This document shows positions 1 to 11,000 of a stretch of DNA of 64,000 bases, piece after piece. The DNA is from Sandaracinaceae bacterium (lineage in GTDB: Bacteria > Myxococcota_A > Polyangia > Polyangiales > Houyiibacteriaceae). The notes below the pieces were generated by a model, which saw nothing but the letters and a program-made list of their open reading frames with translations, made no database searches and was not told the DNA's origin. The stretch spans positions 1 through 64,000 of the forward strand of contig JACKEI010000006.1 of assembly GCA_020633075.1 (NCBI GenBank), in the 5' to 3' direction. A program made the position numbers and the translations under genes. Numbering within the stretch: the stretch's first letter is position 1; each line of letters opens with the position of its first letter.

Positions 1-217
1 TGGGTTGGCCCGCTCCTTGGAGCGAACCGGGGGACGGATGTTTTAGTATCCGTTGCAGGGAAGGTCAAGGACTTTCCTTGCTGAGCCGTTCCGGGCTCAC
101 CCGCTCGTGCCCGTGGGCCCGATTGGGAGGCGCAACTTAGCGTGCTGGGGGGGGGAGTCAAGCCCGTCTCGAAGTTTTCTCACCGATAGGGCTAAATATT
201 TGGGATTGCCTCGGTTT
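1..217. other. Left-edge region without a gene
   Basis: I see no supported gene here. It lies downstream of the pfa operon. It holds a palindrome CGCTCC-TT-GGAGCG at 11-24 and a 6-bp stem ACGGAT/ATCCGT at 34-53 with an 8-base loop. Neither is followed by a convincing T-tract on either strand. Open frames crossing this stretch are antisense shadows with no recognisable protein. Confidence 0.5.
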
Positions 218-224
218 TTAGCCC
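189..224 (-). terminator. Possible weak terminator hairpin at the pfa3 stop codon
   Basis: An 8-bp inverted repeat, GGGCTAAA (189-196) and TTTAGCCC (217-224), with a 20-base loop overlaps the pfa3 TAA stop. It is the most AT-rich spot in the area and lies where the operon should end. There is no proper T-tract, so it is only a candidate terminator. Confidence 0.3.
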
Positions 225-3200
225 CGTTGCCCGTACAGCAGAGCCGCCAATTCTGCCATCCATGGGCCGGCGGGGCGCGCCGCCGCGAGAGCGCCTGCGT
301 AGTCCGAGGATGCACACACAGCGCGCAGGGTCGAATTCGCCGGGGCACGCTCGGCCACTGCGTTCATGAGGACCGCGAAAGCGGGCGCGACGCCCTCTCG
401 CTCAGGCCCGTGGAGGGGCTCCGGAGGAGACGGCTGCTCCAGCTCGAGGGGCGGACCGAGGCGGTTGATGGCCTCGAGCACTCGCTCGCTGCGGGCCTTG
501 TAGGTGAGGGCGCGGAGCTCGTCCGGGGCGATGGGAGCGCCCAGATGGTACGCCTGTCTACCCATACCCACGGGGTACTCGAGGCGCTCGGCCAGCGGCT
601 CGAGCGGCAGGCCGTGGGCGAAGCGCACCGGGACCACGTGCACGTTGGCCGTGAGGGCGAGGTCGATGAAGACGCCGCTCATGGTGGCTACGGGCTGTCG
701 GGCGAGGAGCGCGCGCGTGCCCTCCACATGCACCATCAGGCTCTTGCGTTCCCCGGCGATGCCGTCGCGCAGGCCCGCGACGATGCGCGGCAAGGACGCG
801 GGGTCGTCGCGCTGGAAGTGTGCGATGACGCCTGGGTCACGCGCGCCCGGGTACGTGAAGCAGTGCGCGATGAGCCGCCCCAGCCACGAGTCGCGGTGCT
901 CCACCTTGGCGAGCGTCAGGGAGGGGACGCCCTGGAGCGCGCCCGCAAGGATGGAGAAGAGCAGCGACTCGATGCCGGTCTGATGGTTCGCCAGGTAGAG
1001 CACGGGGCGGCCGTGCAGCGCGGCATGAGCCTCGGGCGACTCGACGGTGACTTCGGACACAAAGCGCTCGAGCAGCGCGAAGTACAGGTGCTCGACGGGC
1101 CAGTCGCTGAGGCCGAACCAGCCGCGCCAGAATGCGCGGACCGCGCTGCAGTCCAGCTGTGGCGCACCGGTGGACTGGACCACGGTGGCGCCTTGCTCGG
1201 CGCTCACCCGGAAGGGGTAGCCCGTGATGGGCTTGCGCGCGGCGCGCCCGAGGCCTGTCGATGGGTCCGACGTCGCACCGACCTTGATGATCACGCGGCT
1301 CGGGTGGTCCTCCGCGAGGCGCGCGACGTGGTCCTTGATGGCGACCTCGCGGGCGCCCTGCCCGCTCGTCAACGCATACACGCTGGCGACGGTGCCCGGC
1401 AACCAGTCGGAGCCACGCACGTCCTCGTCACGGCAGCGCGTGACGCCGTCTGCCGAAGCGCTGAGTCCCAGGCCGCCTGCGTAGGCGCGGTCGCGCAAGA
1501 AGAGGCGGCGCGTGGGCCCGTCCGCCGATCCGAGCGGACCCTTGGGCAGCAGGATCTCGCGCAGCAGCATGTCCACCAAGAGCATGCCGGCCTCGTCGAA
1601 CGCCAGGACGCGCGTGCGAGGGAAGCGCTGCGCGCTGTCGTCTGCCGCGAACGGGAGCGCGCGCGCCTCCACACGCACATGGCCTGCGCCAGGGAGCGCG
1701 GCGTGCAGGCAGAAGTGCTCGAGCCCGTAGGGGTAGGCGACGAGCTCCTGGGAAACCTGTGGGTGCCAGCGATGCATGGCGTCGTGCGGGATGCCGTGCG
1801 TGAGCGCGTCCAAGAGCCCCTGGTGCGTGACACCCGGAGGCACGGAGCCACGCGCGGCGTCGAGCCAGGTGGTGGAGCCGTTCGCGCCCAGCTCCCATGA
1901 GGTCACGTAGTGAAACGCGGGGCCATGGAAGAGCGTGCCGTCGGCATAGGGGTCGGGCTCTCGCCGAGCGTCCACCAGCGCGTCCAGCGTGGGCGGGCTC
2001 GGCGTGGCCTCGGTCGCAGGGGGGATGCGTCCGCTGGCCACAGGCTCGAAGCGCGACAGACGCGCGTCGCGTGCTTCACGGAAGGTGGTGAGCCGCACGC
2101 GGTCGCCCTCACGCTCGACGCGGACACGCGGGGGCGCCTCGGCGGGCGTAGGGAGCCAGCGGTGGACCTGCACGTCGACGAGCGCGGCGGACCCAGAGGC
2201 GCCGAGCAAGCGATCCACCATGGACATCATGGGGAGCGCAGGGACGGTGAACGTGGGCTGGTGATCCCCCAGCCAGCTAAGCGCTTTTGGGTCGAGGGTT
2301 TCCTCGGGGTTGGGCGCCTTGGGCGGCACGGGCTGGTCGGGCTGAGTGGGGCCACTGGGCACGATGCGCATGCCGATGCTGGGCGCCTCGTAGATGCGCT
2401 TGCCATCGACCCACAGCGACGCCTTGGCGATGGCGAAGGGAGCGCCGTCGGGGTCGGTGCCCACCTCGGTGATCTCCATCGTGCTGCCGATGACCTTGTT
2501 GGTCGGCACCACCTGCCCGCGGTACTTCCAGCTGTGCTGGTGACCGATGGCGATGGGCTCGAAGCGCGGGTTCTGGACACCCTGCCCCATGCCCTGCTCG
2601 AGCATGTGGAACTGCAGCAGCTGCAGCATGGCCTCGATGCCGAGGGAGCCCGGCTGCACCGGGTCCTGGAAGAAGTGGGCCTTGAAGAACCACTCGTCGG
2701 GGTCCACGTCCTTCTCCGCACGCAGGGTGCCTAGGCCCGCCTTGCCCCCCTTGGGGTCGTAGTGCGTGACGCGGTCCAGCATGAGCAGCATGGGGTTCGC
2801 GAGACGCAGGCTGCCGCTGCCGCAGCGCGAGCGATCGACCGCGAAGTCCACGGCGACGTTGCTGGGCGCGTCCAGCAGCGCGCGGTGCTCTGGCGTGATG
2901 GGCAGGCCCACCTGGTTCACGAACGCCGCCTTCGGGAAGAAGCCGAAGACCGTCTCGAGCTCGTAGCACTCGACGTCGCCGATGAAGCAGCGCACCGAGA
3001 ACGACTCGATGATCATGCCGGCCGACTGCGAGATGTTGGTGATCTTCACGACCGTGCGGAAGGTGCCCGAGCCGGGCAGCACCTCGGCCTTGATGGTGGC
3101 CTTGCCGTCCAGGTTGCGGAAGAGCAGGTCTTCTTCCGTGGTGAGCGCGCTGCCGACGAAGCTGGCGAGCCAGCCGCAGGGCTGCAGCGCAGCCTCCAAG

Positions 3201-6200
3201 AAGACACAGAAGGGCATGGTCGCCGCGCCGTTCTCGCGGAAGTACCACTCGCTGTCGGGGAAGTCGTACTCGATCTCGATGACCGCCCCGGCCTTCACGA
3301 CGCCGATGTCGCCGTCCACGCGAGTGACGCGGGTCATGAAGTGGTAAGGGGGCCCGGGCAGGCGCGCGACGCGGCGGGTGCCGTCGAAGGGGCGGTACAT
3401 CTCGCCGAACGCGTCCGAGGGCTTGCCCCAGGCGCACGCGAGGAGCGACGCGTAGTCGAACTGGAAGCCGTTGGCGCTGGCCACGGGCTTGGCCTCGACG
3501 TAGCCGCGCAGCAGCTCGGGCATGCTGGTGATGGGCCAGTCGGGGACCAGGCGCAGGCCCATGCGGCGGGCGTGGAACGCGCCCAGTCCGTCGATGGTGC
3601 AGAGCAGGTCGGCGTAGAGGGTGGGCATGGGCCCGTCGTGCACCTCCTCGACGAAGATCTCGTACACGAGGTTCTTGGAGGTGGGCAGCACCTGGCCACG
3701 GCAGAGGAGCTTATAGGCCTCTTCGGGGACGGGCTCGAAGCGCCAGCCGTCGCGGTCCACGGTGTAGCCCATGGCCGCGAGGTAGAAGCCCATCATCTGC
3801 AGGCAGCCCTCGAACATGAGCGTCCCAGGCATGCAGGGGTCGTTCTTGAAGTGCCCGTCGAAGAACCAGTCCGTCGAGCTGATGGCCTGTGTGGCGCGCA
3901 GGTAGCCGCGCTTCCACGGGCCACCCTGCGGGTCGAAGTCGGTGACCTCGTCCAAGAAGAGCATGTCGCCGGCTTGGATCTTCGGGGTGCGATTGTGCGT
4001 GAGCAGGCGCTCGTAGCCGGCGCCGAAGCACGCGTAGGCGTTGCCCTCGCTGAACGCGCGCACTTGCTCGGCGCTGAACGAGCGGGCGGCGCTGGGCACC
4101 TCGGGGGCGTCGACGCGCGCCTGATCGGCGGGGACGATTTTCTGGTCTTGGGGCTTCCACAGGATGCCGGCCGAGTCCGCGAGCTCTTGCGTGGTGAAGA
4201 AGCCGGCCTGCCCCTGGCGCACGCTCAGCGCGGGGCGCTCATGGCCTTGGGCGTCGCGGAGCACGCAGTCGTAGTGGAAGAAGAAGAGGCGCACGTCGCC
4301 CTGGTTGGCGTGCCCGTCCACGTCGATCTCGTACACCAGCGTCTCGCCCGGCTTGGGGAGCGAGCCATGATAGGTGAGCTCGCAGCCCAGCAAGCGGTAG
4401 GCGCGCTCGCCGCGGTTGAGGAAGTCGACACCGAGGTAGCTGATGAGGAAGAGGTCGGCCTGCCCCGACTCGATCATGATGCCGGCCGGCATGTAGCCCT
4501 GGTTGAGCCACCACGAGTCTTCGCGCACGTCGGTCTCGGTCCAGACCGTGCCCTTCTTCATGGTGCCCGGCTCGGCGTCGATGCCGGTGACGCGGTCGGC
4601 GAGCAGGAGCGGGGGCTCGGGCATGCGGACCTGCACGCTGTGTGGGTCTTGCTGCGCGAAGAGGGGGCCGAAGATCTCGGAGATGCGGCCGCCCGCGTGC
4701 ACCTCGAGGGCCTGGCGGTCGAAGCTGGGGCCGGTCGGGGTGCGCAGCTGCGAGCGCGCGGCGGCTGGCGCCGAGGCCGTGGGCTGCGGTGCTGTGGCAG
4801 CTGACCCGCCGACGGAGGCTGCGTGAGGAGCGGACGGGCGCGTGGCGGAAGCGGGCCCCACCGCAGGCGCCGGACGGGCCGCCGACGTCGCCGCGGGTGC
4901 TGTGCTGGGTGCACCCGCGACCGAGGGTGCGGCGCTGCGGGATGGCGTGGTCGCGAGCGGGGCGTGGCTGGCTGCGGCGCTGCCCGCCACGGAGCTGGCG
5001 GAGGCGCTACCAACGGATGCAGAGCCGACGGAGGCGGGGCTGGTAGATGCGGGGCCGGCGGATGCTACGTACGGCGCAGCATGAGCAGCGTGGGCGCTGC
5101 CAGTAGCCACGACGGAGGCGGGCGCGGGAGCGACGGGGGCGGCCCAAGCGCTGGAGGGCTGTGGCGCCGCGACGGGTAGCGCCCCTTGCTGAGCGCCTGG
5201 GGCGAAGCCCGCCTGGACGAGGCCCACCAGCGCGTGCTGTCGCAGGGCCAGGAACTGCTGGTGGAGCTGCGCCTGCTGCGCGACGAACTGCTGGTGGATG
5301 GCCGCGACGCTCTGTGGGGCGGCCGCAAAGAGGGCGAACTGTCCCGAAGGCGCGGGGGCGGCCGGGGTGGGCGCCGCGAACGTGGGCGTGGCGAACGTGG
5401 GCGCCGCGACCGCGGGCGTGGGTGCGTGTACGGGGGCTGCGCCAAGGGCAGGCGCGGGCGCATGCGCAGCGGGGGGCGGCTGCGGGGCCGGCGCGGCGAC
5501 CATCAGGAGCGGCGGCGCCGTGTCGGTGACGCTCGGGAGGGAGGGCGCTTTGGGCATGGTCTGCATGGCGGGGTCCTTCGCGCGCGCGGGCACGGCGGTG
5601 TCGGGGAGCAAGCGCGGGATGCTCGGGAGGTGAGCGGGCAAGGTGAGCTGCGGTCCAGCGCTGGGGGGAGCGGCGAGGAGCGCGGCGGTGACGTCGCGGC
5701 TGTCGCCAGGGCGGACCTGAACGCGCGCCGATGCGCCGAGCAGCGCTTGCAGGCGGAGCGCCTGAGGGGTGCCTGACGCGTGCGCGCGCAGCGCGGCCAC
5801 CACGACGTCGAGCAAGCCAGCGGCGGCGTGGGCGTGCCCGAAGAGCGCTGCGGCGGGTTGGGCCGGGGCGGCGTCGTCCACCGCGGAGGCGGCGTGCGTG
5901 TCCAGCAGCGCGAGGATGGGCAGGCCCGCAGCGCGCGCGTCCGCCTCGCGCATCAGGGCGCACACCACCGCTGCGTCACCGGACGTGCGTGTCTCGCCGG
6001 TGACGGCGGCGAGGGCCGCTTCGTGCACGGGCTCGCAGCTGAGGTCCACGGCGCCCACCAGCGCGAGGTCGAGCTCGCCCGCCCGCAGCATGCGCCCGCC
6101 GACCTCGAGGGCGCGCACACCCGAGAGCTCCTCGGCGCTGATCGCGAAGCCGGGGCCGCGCGCGTCGAGCTGACCGCTGAGGCGGTTGGCGGGGATGTTG

Positions 6201-7978
6201 GGCATCGTGCCCAGCACGCCGGCCGCTTCGAGCACGGGCGTGACGGAGTCCTGGGCCGCGCGCGTGCGCGTCTCGGGCCAGCCCAGCGCGGCGCCCCACT
6301 CGGCGAGCCGCCAGCGGGCGCCGTAGCGCGCCACCTCGGCGTCGCACTGGCAGCCGATCAGCACGCCGACGCGCGTCGCGTCCGACACGTGCGCTTCGAG
6401 GTGAGCCCAGGCTTCGCGCGCGGCCGCGAGCAGCAGGGTCTGCTGCGCGAGCGTGGCCTCGAGGTCGCGGGGCGGGGTGCGCAGACCGGTGAGGCCGATA
6501 CGCACCTGCTCTGCGCGGGGTGCGCGCGGGCCCGAGGTGGCGACGTCGCGCGCGAGGTCGGCGGCGCTGGCACCGTCCCCGACGCGGGCGCCGAGGGCCA
6601 CGAGCGCGAGCGACGCGGGCTCTGCGGATGTGCCTCTCGAGCACGCCGCGAGCAGCGCCGGCGCGTCCGCGGCACGGAACTCTTGCACGATGACGTGGGC
6701 GTTGTTTCCACCGAAGCCGAAGGCGCTCACGCCAGCGAGGCGGGCGCCCTCCGCGTGCCACGGCTCACGACGTCCGAGCACGTGGAAGGGCGTGCCGGCC
6801 AGCGCGGGGTGCGGCTCGTCCACGTGCGGCGTGGGCGGCAGCTCCGCCCGGCGCATGGCCTCGACCACCTTGATGACGCCAGCCACACCGGCGACCGTGA
6901 TGAGGTGCCCCGTGTTCGCCTTGAGGGAGCCGATGCCCACCCGCTGCGCCCCACGGAAGACCTCGGACATGCTGGCGATCTCGGTGGCGTCGCCGACCTT
7001 GGTGCCCGTCGCGTGGCACTCCACGTACTGCACGGCCCTTGGGTCGATGCCAGCACCCGCGTAGGCGGTCTGCATGGCGCGCACCTGCCCCTCGGCGCTG
7101 GGGGCGAGCATGCCGCGACCGCGACCGTCGTTGGAGAGGCCCGCGCCGCGGATGACGCCGAGGATGGTGCGGCCGTTGGCGAGCGCGTCGTCGAGACGCT
7201 CGAGCACCACGAACGCGGCGCCCTCGCCTGGGACCAGGCCGTCTGCCTGCGCGTGAAAGGGCCGGCTTCGGCCCGTGGGGCTCTGCGCGCCGAGCGCCGT
7301 GAAGCCCACGTGAATGAAGAGGTCGTCGGCGCGGTTGACGGCGCCGGCCAGCATGCGGTCGGCGCGCCGGTCGTGCAGGGCGTCGCAGGCCAGCTTGATG
7401 GCGTAGAGCGAGGACGCGCAGGCGGCGTCGAGGGCGAAGCAGTCGGCGCCGAGGCCGAGCGCGTTGGCGAGCACGTGCGCGGGGAGTCCGCTCATGAAGC
7501 GGTTGCGGGGGTCCACCGGCGCGCGGCCGATGGCCGCCGTCAGCTCGGGGAAGTGCTGCTGCTCGGCGTAGCGCGAGAGGGAGTCGCTCGGGAACGAGAG
7601 GTTGCCGAAGATGGCGCCCGTGCGCGCCTGCGCCTCGCCGTCCACGCGCGCACCGCGCAGGGCCTCGCGAGCCGTGTGCAGCACCCACAGGTAGAGGGGG
7701 TCGAGGCCGCGCAGCTCAGCGGGCGAGAGCGCGAAGCCGGAGGGATCGAAGCGCTGCTCGAAGCCCGCGACGTAGCCACCGCGGTCCGAGTAGGCGCGGT
7801 CTGCCGTAGACCCCCCGGCCTGTACGAGCGCGCGCTCCGGGGCGAGCTCCCAGCGACCCCGCGGCACGGGGCTGAGCAGGTCCCGCCCGGCGAGCACGGC
7901 CTCGATCAGCTCGTTCGGGTCGAGCACGCCGGGCAGCACACAGGCGTGCCCGACGATGGCGATGGGAGCGAAGGTCAT
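218..7978 (-). CDS. pfa3: Pfa3: PUFA synthase subunit KS-CLF-DH-DH-(DH-like)-AGPAT
   Basis: Multidomain iterative polyunsaturated fatty acid synthase subunit, 2586 aa. The N-terminal ketosynthase (about 1-430) keeps its triad: Cys in DAACASS, His in HATGTKVGD and His in NTGHL. A chain-length-factor-like KS (about 450-800) has lost the active Cys (SAEELSG). An Ala/Pro/Gln-rich linker (about 800-1110) follows. Then come two FabA-type double hot-dog dehydratases (about 1110-1870). In each, only the second hot-dog keeps the catalytic His: HFKNDPCMPG near 1370 and HFFQDPVQPG near 1765. A further PKS-DH-like region starts at GDHQPTF (about 1905). The C-terminus (about 2250-2500) is a PlsC/AGPAT acyltransferase with NHQTGIES and EGTR. 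This layout is the known myxobacterial Pfa3. It is the last gene of the operon, 37 bp after pfa2. The fused AGPAT should transfer the product to lysophosphatidate (inferred). Confidence 0.95.
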   Translation of the reverse strand: MTFAPIAIVGHACVLPGVLDPNELIEAVLAGRDLLSPVPRGRWELAPERALVQAGGSTADRAYSDRGGYVAGFEQRFDPSGFALSPAELRGLDPLYLWVLHTAREALRGARVDGEAQARTGAIFGNLSFPSDSLSRYAEQQHFPELTAAIGRAPVDPRNRFMSGLPAHVLANALGLGADCFALDAACASSLYAIKLACDALHDRRADRMLAGAVNRADDLFIHVGFTALGAQSPTGRSRPFHAQADGLVPGEGAAFVVLERLDDALANGRTILGVIRGAGLSNDGRGRGMLAPSAEGQVRAMQTAYAGAGIDPRAVQYVECHATGTKVGDATEIASMSEVFRGAQRVGIGSLKANTGHLITVAGVAGVIKVVEAMRRAELPPTPHVDEPHPALAGTPFHVLGRREPWHAEGARLAGVSAFGFGGNNAHVIVQEFRAADAPALLAACSRGTSAEPASLALVALGARVGDGASAADLARDVATSGPRAPRAEQVRIGLTGLRTPPRDLEATLAQQTLLLAAAREAWAHLEAHVSDATRVGVLIGCQCDAEVARYGARWRLAEWGAALGWPETRTRAAQDSVTPVLEAAGVLGTMPNIPANRLSGQLDARGPGFAISAEELSGVRALEVGGRMLRAGELDLALVGAVDLSCEPVHEAALAAVTGETRTSGDAAVVCALMREADARAAGLPILALLDTHAASAVDDAAPAQPAAALFGHAHAAAGLLDVVVAALRAHASGTPQALRLQALLGASARVQVRPGDSRDVTAALLAAPPSAGPQLTLPAHLPSIPRLLPDTAVPARAKDPAMQTMPKAPSLPSVTDTAPPLLMVAAPAPQPPPAAHAPAPALGAAPVHAPTPAVAAPTFATPTFAAPTPAAPAPSGQFALFAAAPQSVAAIHQQFVAQQAQLHQQFLALRQHALVGLVQAGFAPGAQQGALPVAAPQPSSAWAAPVAPAPASVVATGSAHAAHAAPYVASAGPASTSPASVGSASVGSASASSVAGSAAASHAPLATTPSRSAAPSVAGAPSTAPAATSAARPAPAVGPASATRPSAPHAASVGGSAATAPQPTASAPAAARSQLRTPTGPSFDRQALEVHAGGRISEIFGPLFAQQDPHSVQVRMPEPPLLLADRVTGIDAEPGTMKKGTVWTETDVREDSWWLNQGYMPAGIMIESGQADLFLISYLGVDFLNRGERAYRLLGCELTYHGSLPKPGETLVYEIDVDGHANQGDVRLFFFHYDCVLRDAQGHERPALSVRQGQAGFFTTQELADSAGILWKPQDQKIVPADQARVDAPEVPSAARSFSAEQVRAFSEGNAYACFGAGYERLLTHNRTPKIQAGDMLFLDEVTDFDPQGGPWKRGYLRATQAISSTDWFFDGHFKNDPCMPGTLMFEGCLQMMGFYLAAMGYTVDRDGWRFEPVPEEAYKLLCRGQVLPTSKNLVYEIFVEEVHDGPMPTLYADLLCTIDGLGAFHARRMGLRLVPDWPITSMPELLRGYVEAKPVASANGFQFDYASLLACAWGKPSDAFGEMYRPFDGTRRVARLPGPPYHFMTRVTRVDGDIGVVKAGAVIEIEYDFPDSEWYFRENGAATMPFCVFLEAALQPCGWLASFVGSALTTEEDLLFRNLDGKATIKAEVLPGSGTFRTVVKITNISQSAGMIIESFSVRCFIGDVECYELETVFGFFPKAAFVNQVGLPITPEHRALLDAPSNVAVDFAVDRSRCGSGSLRLANPMLLMLDRVTHYDPKGGKAGLGTLRAEKDVDPDEWFFKAHFFQDPVQPGSLGIEAMLQLLQFHMLEQGMGQGVQNPRFEPIAIGHQHSWKYRGQVVPTNKVIGSTMEITEVGTDPDGAPFAIAKASLWVDGKRIYEAPSIGMRIVPSGPTQPDQPVPPKAPNPEETLDPKALSWLGDHQPTFTVPALPMMSMVDRLLGASGSAALVDVQVHRWLPTPAEAPPRVRVEREGDRVRLTTFREARDARLSRFEPVASGRIPPATEATPSPPTLDALVDARREPDPYADGTLFHGPAFHYVTSWELGANGSTTWLDAARGSVPPGVTHQGLLDALTHGIPHDAMHRWHPQVSQELVAYPYGLEHFCLHAALPGAGHVRVEARALPFAADDSAQRFPRTRVLAFDEAGMLLVDMLLREILLPKGPLGSADGPTRRLFLRDRAYAGGLGLSASADGVTRCRDEDVRGSDWLPGTVASVYALTSGQGAREVAIKDHVARLAEDHPSRVIIKVGATSDPSTGLGRAARKPITGYPFRVSAEQGATVVQSTGAPQLDCSAVRAFWRGWFGLSDWPVEHLYFALLERFVSEVTVESPEAHAALHGRPVLYLANHQTGIESLLFSILAGALQGVPSLTLAKVEHRDSWLGRLIAHCFTYPGARDPGVIAHFQRDDPASLPRIVAGLRDGIAGERKSLMVHVEGTRALLARQPVATMSGVFIDLALTANVHVVPVRFAHGLPLEPLAERLEYPVGMGRQAYHLGAPIAPDELRALTYKARSERVLEAINRLGPPLELEQPSPPEPLHGPEREGVAPAFAVLMNAVAERAPANSTLRAVCASSDYAGALAAARPAGPWMAELAALLYGQRG

Positions 7979-8015
7979 GGGGAACTCGGTGTCGAGGGGG
8001 TGGTGGCCGACACGC

Positions 8016-11000
8016 TCACGGGAGCACGTGGGTCTCGACGCCCTCGAGGGACGCGACCAGCTCGCCGCCCGCGTCCACGAAGGACACGTCGGTCACCGCG
8101 CGCGCGCCGGTGGCGGAGCGAGCGTGGAGGGTGGCGCGCAGCTCACCGGCGGGCGCCCCGGGCTTGTAGACGTGCAGCGCACCGAGGCCCGTCGGGAGCG
8201 AGGCGCGCCCGAGGGTGTGCTCGGTCCAGAGCAGCGCGAGCTGCAGGCCGCCGTCCAGGAGCGCGGGGTCGGTCTGCCACGCGTCCGGCAGCCACGCCTT
8301 CTCGTGCGTGCCCACCAGCGACGCGGAGAGACCGTCGGTGCCGACCTGCAGGTCACGCACCACGCGGAAGTCCTCGCCGTGGAAGAGCACGCCGCTACCG
8401 TCCTCGGAGTAGACGCTTGCGCGGATGGGACCGAGGCCCTGTGGGGGAGCCTTGAGGGGCTGCGGCGTGGGGCGCACCGGCTCGAGCACCGCGGTGGCGC
8501 TGTAGTGCCGTGTACCGGCTGCCGAACGCAGCTCGAGCGCGTAGAGAGCGCCCTCGCCGTTGCTCAGCTTGCGCGCGTGGATCTCGAAGCGGTCGCCCTC
8601 GCTGTCGAAGCCGGGCAGCGTGATGCCCTTCAGGACCTTCACGTCGCGGCAGCCCACGAAGAGGAGCTCCGGGCAGACGGCGCGGGCAGCCCGCGCGAAC
8701 CACTCGAGCACGAGCACGACGGGCACGACGGCGCTGCCCTTCACGCGGTGGTGGTCGAGGTAGGCGTGGGTGCTGCGGTGCACGCGCAGGTCGAAGACCC
8801 GCTCCCGCTCCACGCCGCCCGCGTCCAGCAAGGACTCTGGGCGTGGCGCACCGCCCAGGACGATCTCGACGTTGTCCGTCGGGGTGCTGACCCGCAGCTC
8901 GTCGACCAGCATCTGCGCGCCGACCTCGAGGGGGATGAGCGGCACGCCCAGCGCGTCGAAGTGCGCCTTGAGCTCGGGCGTGACCATGCCGCCCTCCCAG
9001 GGGCCCCAGTTCAGCGACTTCACGCTCAAGTCGCCGCCGCGCCGCAGCTTCTCGAGCGCCGCGACCTTGTTGAGGGTCTCGTTGGCCATGGCGTAGTCGC
9101 ACTGCCCCTGGTTGCCGCAGCGGCCAGCCACCGAGGAGAACATGACGAGCACGGCGAGGGGGTCGCGTCGCGTCGCGGCCAGCAGCACGCGCAGGCCGTC
9201 CACCTTGGTGCGGAAGACGCGCTCGAACTGCTCGACCGTCTTGTCTTCGATGCGCTTGTCGGCGAGCAGGCCCGCGCCGTGCACGACGGCGGTGACGGGG
9301 CCCCACTCGGCGCGCACGCTCTCGAGGGCGTTGGCGACGCCGGCTTCGTCCAGCACGTCCACCGCGACGTAGCGAGCGAGCCCGCCCGCGGCTTCGATGT
9401 CCGCGACGGTCTCGCGCACCTCGCGCGCACCTCGGATGCTGGCCACCCGCTGCCCGAGCCCGGCCGGTGTGACCGCCTCGCCGCGCGCCTTGGCGTCCGC
9501 GAGGAGCGCGCGCTTGAGGTCTGCGTCCGCGCTGAGCCCCTGGACGCACGCGGGCTCTTCCGTGAGCGGACTACGTCCCAGGAGCACGAAGCGCGCGCAG
9601 GTCTTCGCGGCCAGCGCGACGAGGGTACGAGCGGTCACGCCGCGCGCGCCGCCCGAGGCGAGCACCACGTCGGTGGGCCCGAGGCGCGGCGTCTGGTCGA
9701 CGTCGCTCGGGAGGGCTTCACGGTAGCTCTCCAGGGTGCGGCGAGGCTCTGCCGCGCTGGGATCGAGGGCCACCTCGAGCTCGAGGCCGCCGGCCAGCAG
9801 CTCGTTGCCGAGCGCCACCGCGATGGCCTGGGCATCGAGCTCACCGCGGGCGAGGTCGATGGCGCGCGCGCCCACCTGCGGCCACTCGAGCGCCGCGGTC
9901 TTCACGAGGCCAGGCAGACCGCCGAGCCAGGCGCGCGACGAGCCCGAGAGCCCGAAGTCGCCGCCCGTGTCTTGCACGGTCACGAAGACCACAGGGCTCT
10001 GGTTGGCGCGGCTCGCGAGCGCCTTCGCAGCCATGAAGGCCTCGCGCTGCACGGCGAGGGCCGCGTCGACGTCGGCGAGCTCGCGCAGGCCGCCCAAGAA
10101 GACGACGCCGTCGACGTTGCCCGGGAGCTCGCTGGCGCGGGAGACGACCTGCGCGCGGACGTTCTGCAGCGCCAGCTGCGCGGCGAGCGCTTCGGCCACG
10201 CCCGCGCCGTCGGAGACGATGGCGAGGCACTGCAGGCGATGGATACCCGGCAGCGAGAAGCCGAGCGCCGGAGCGCCGACGAGACGCAGGGGGAAGCGAC
10301 CGAGAGCCGCCGTGGGTGGCGCGCTCGCGGCAACGGGTGTGTTCGCCGGGGCCGCGGAGCTGCCCTGCGTGTCCGTCGCTTCAGCCGCGGGGGCTGCGGG
10401 CGCGACACCGCCATTCATGTACGCCACGATCTCGCCCAGCGTGCGCAGCTTGGCCATCTCGCCCGCGTCCACGTCCGGCAGCCCCGGCTCACGCTCGCGC
10501 ATGGTGCTCAGGATCTCCACGCGCTTGATCGAGTCCACCCCCAGGTCCGCCTCGAGGTCCATCTCGAGCCCCAGCATCTCCGTCGGGTAGCCCGTCTTCT
10601 CCGCCACCACCTGCAGCATCAGCGCGTTCAGGTCGCGGCCCGGCGCAGCCGCCGCAGACGGCGCGCTCGCCGCCGTGGAAGGCGCGCTTCCCGCAGCTGC
10701 AGCCGGAGCACTCGCGGCGGGCAGGCTCGCGCCCATGTACGCCACGATCTCGCCCAGCGTGCGCAGCTTGGCCATCTCTCCCGCGTCCACGTCCGGCAGC
10801 CCCGGCTCACGCTCGCGCATGGTGCTCAGGATCTCCACGCGCTTGATCGAGTCCACCCCCAGGTCCGCCTCGAGGTCCATCTCGAGCCCCAGCATCTCCG
10901 TCGGGTAGCCCGTCTTCTCCGCCACCACCTGCAGCATCAGCGCGTTCAGGTCGCGGCCCGGCGCAGCCGCCGCAGACGGCGCGCTCGCCGCCGTGGAAGG

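Noticed and set aside
11..53. Two small hairpins at the left edge as terminators
   Set aside because: No T-tract and no gene ending there within the window.
53..1900. 615-aa plus-strand open frame over the 3' end of pfa3
   Set aside because: Antisense to the AGPAT domain; Arg/Ala/Gly-rich with no recognisable motif.
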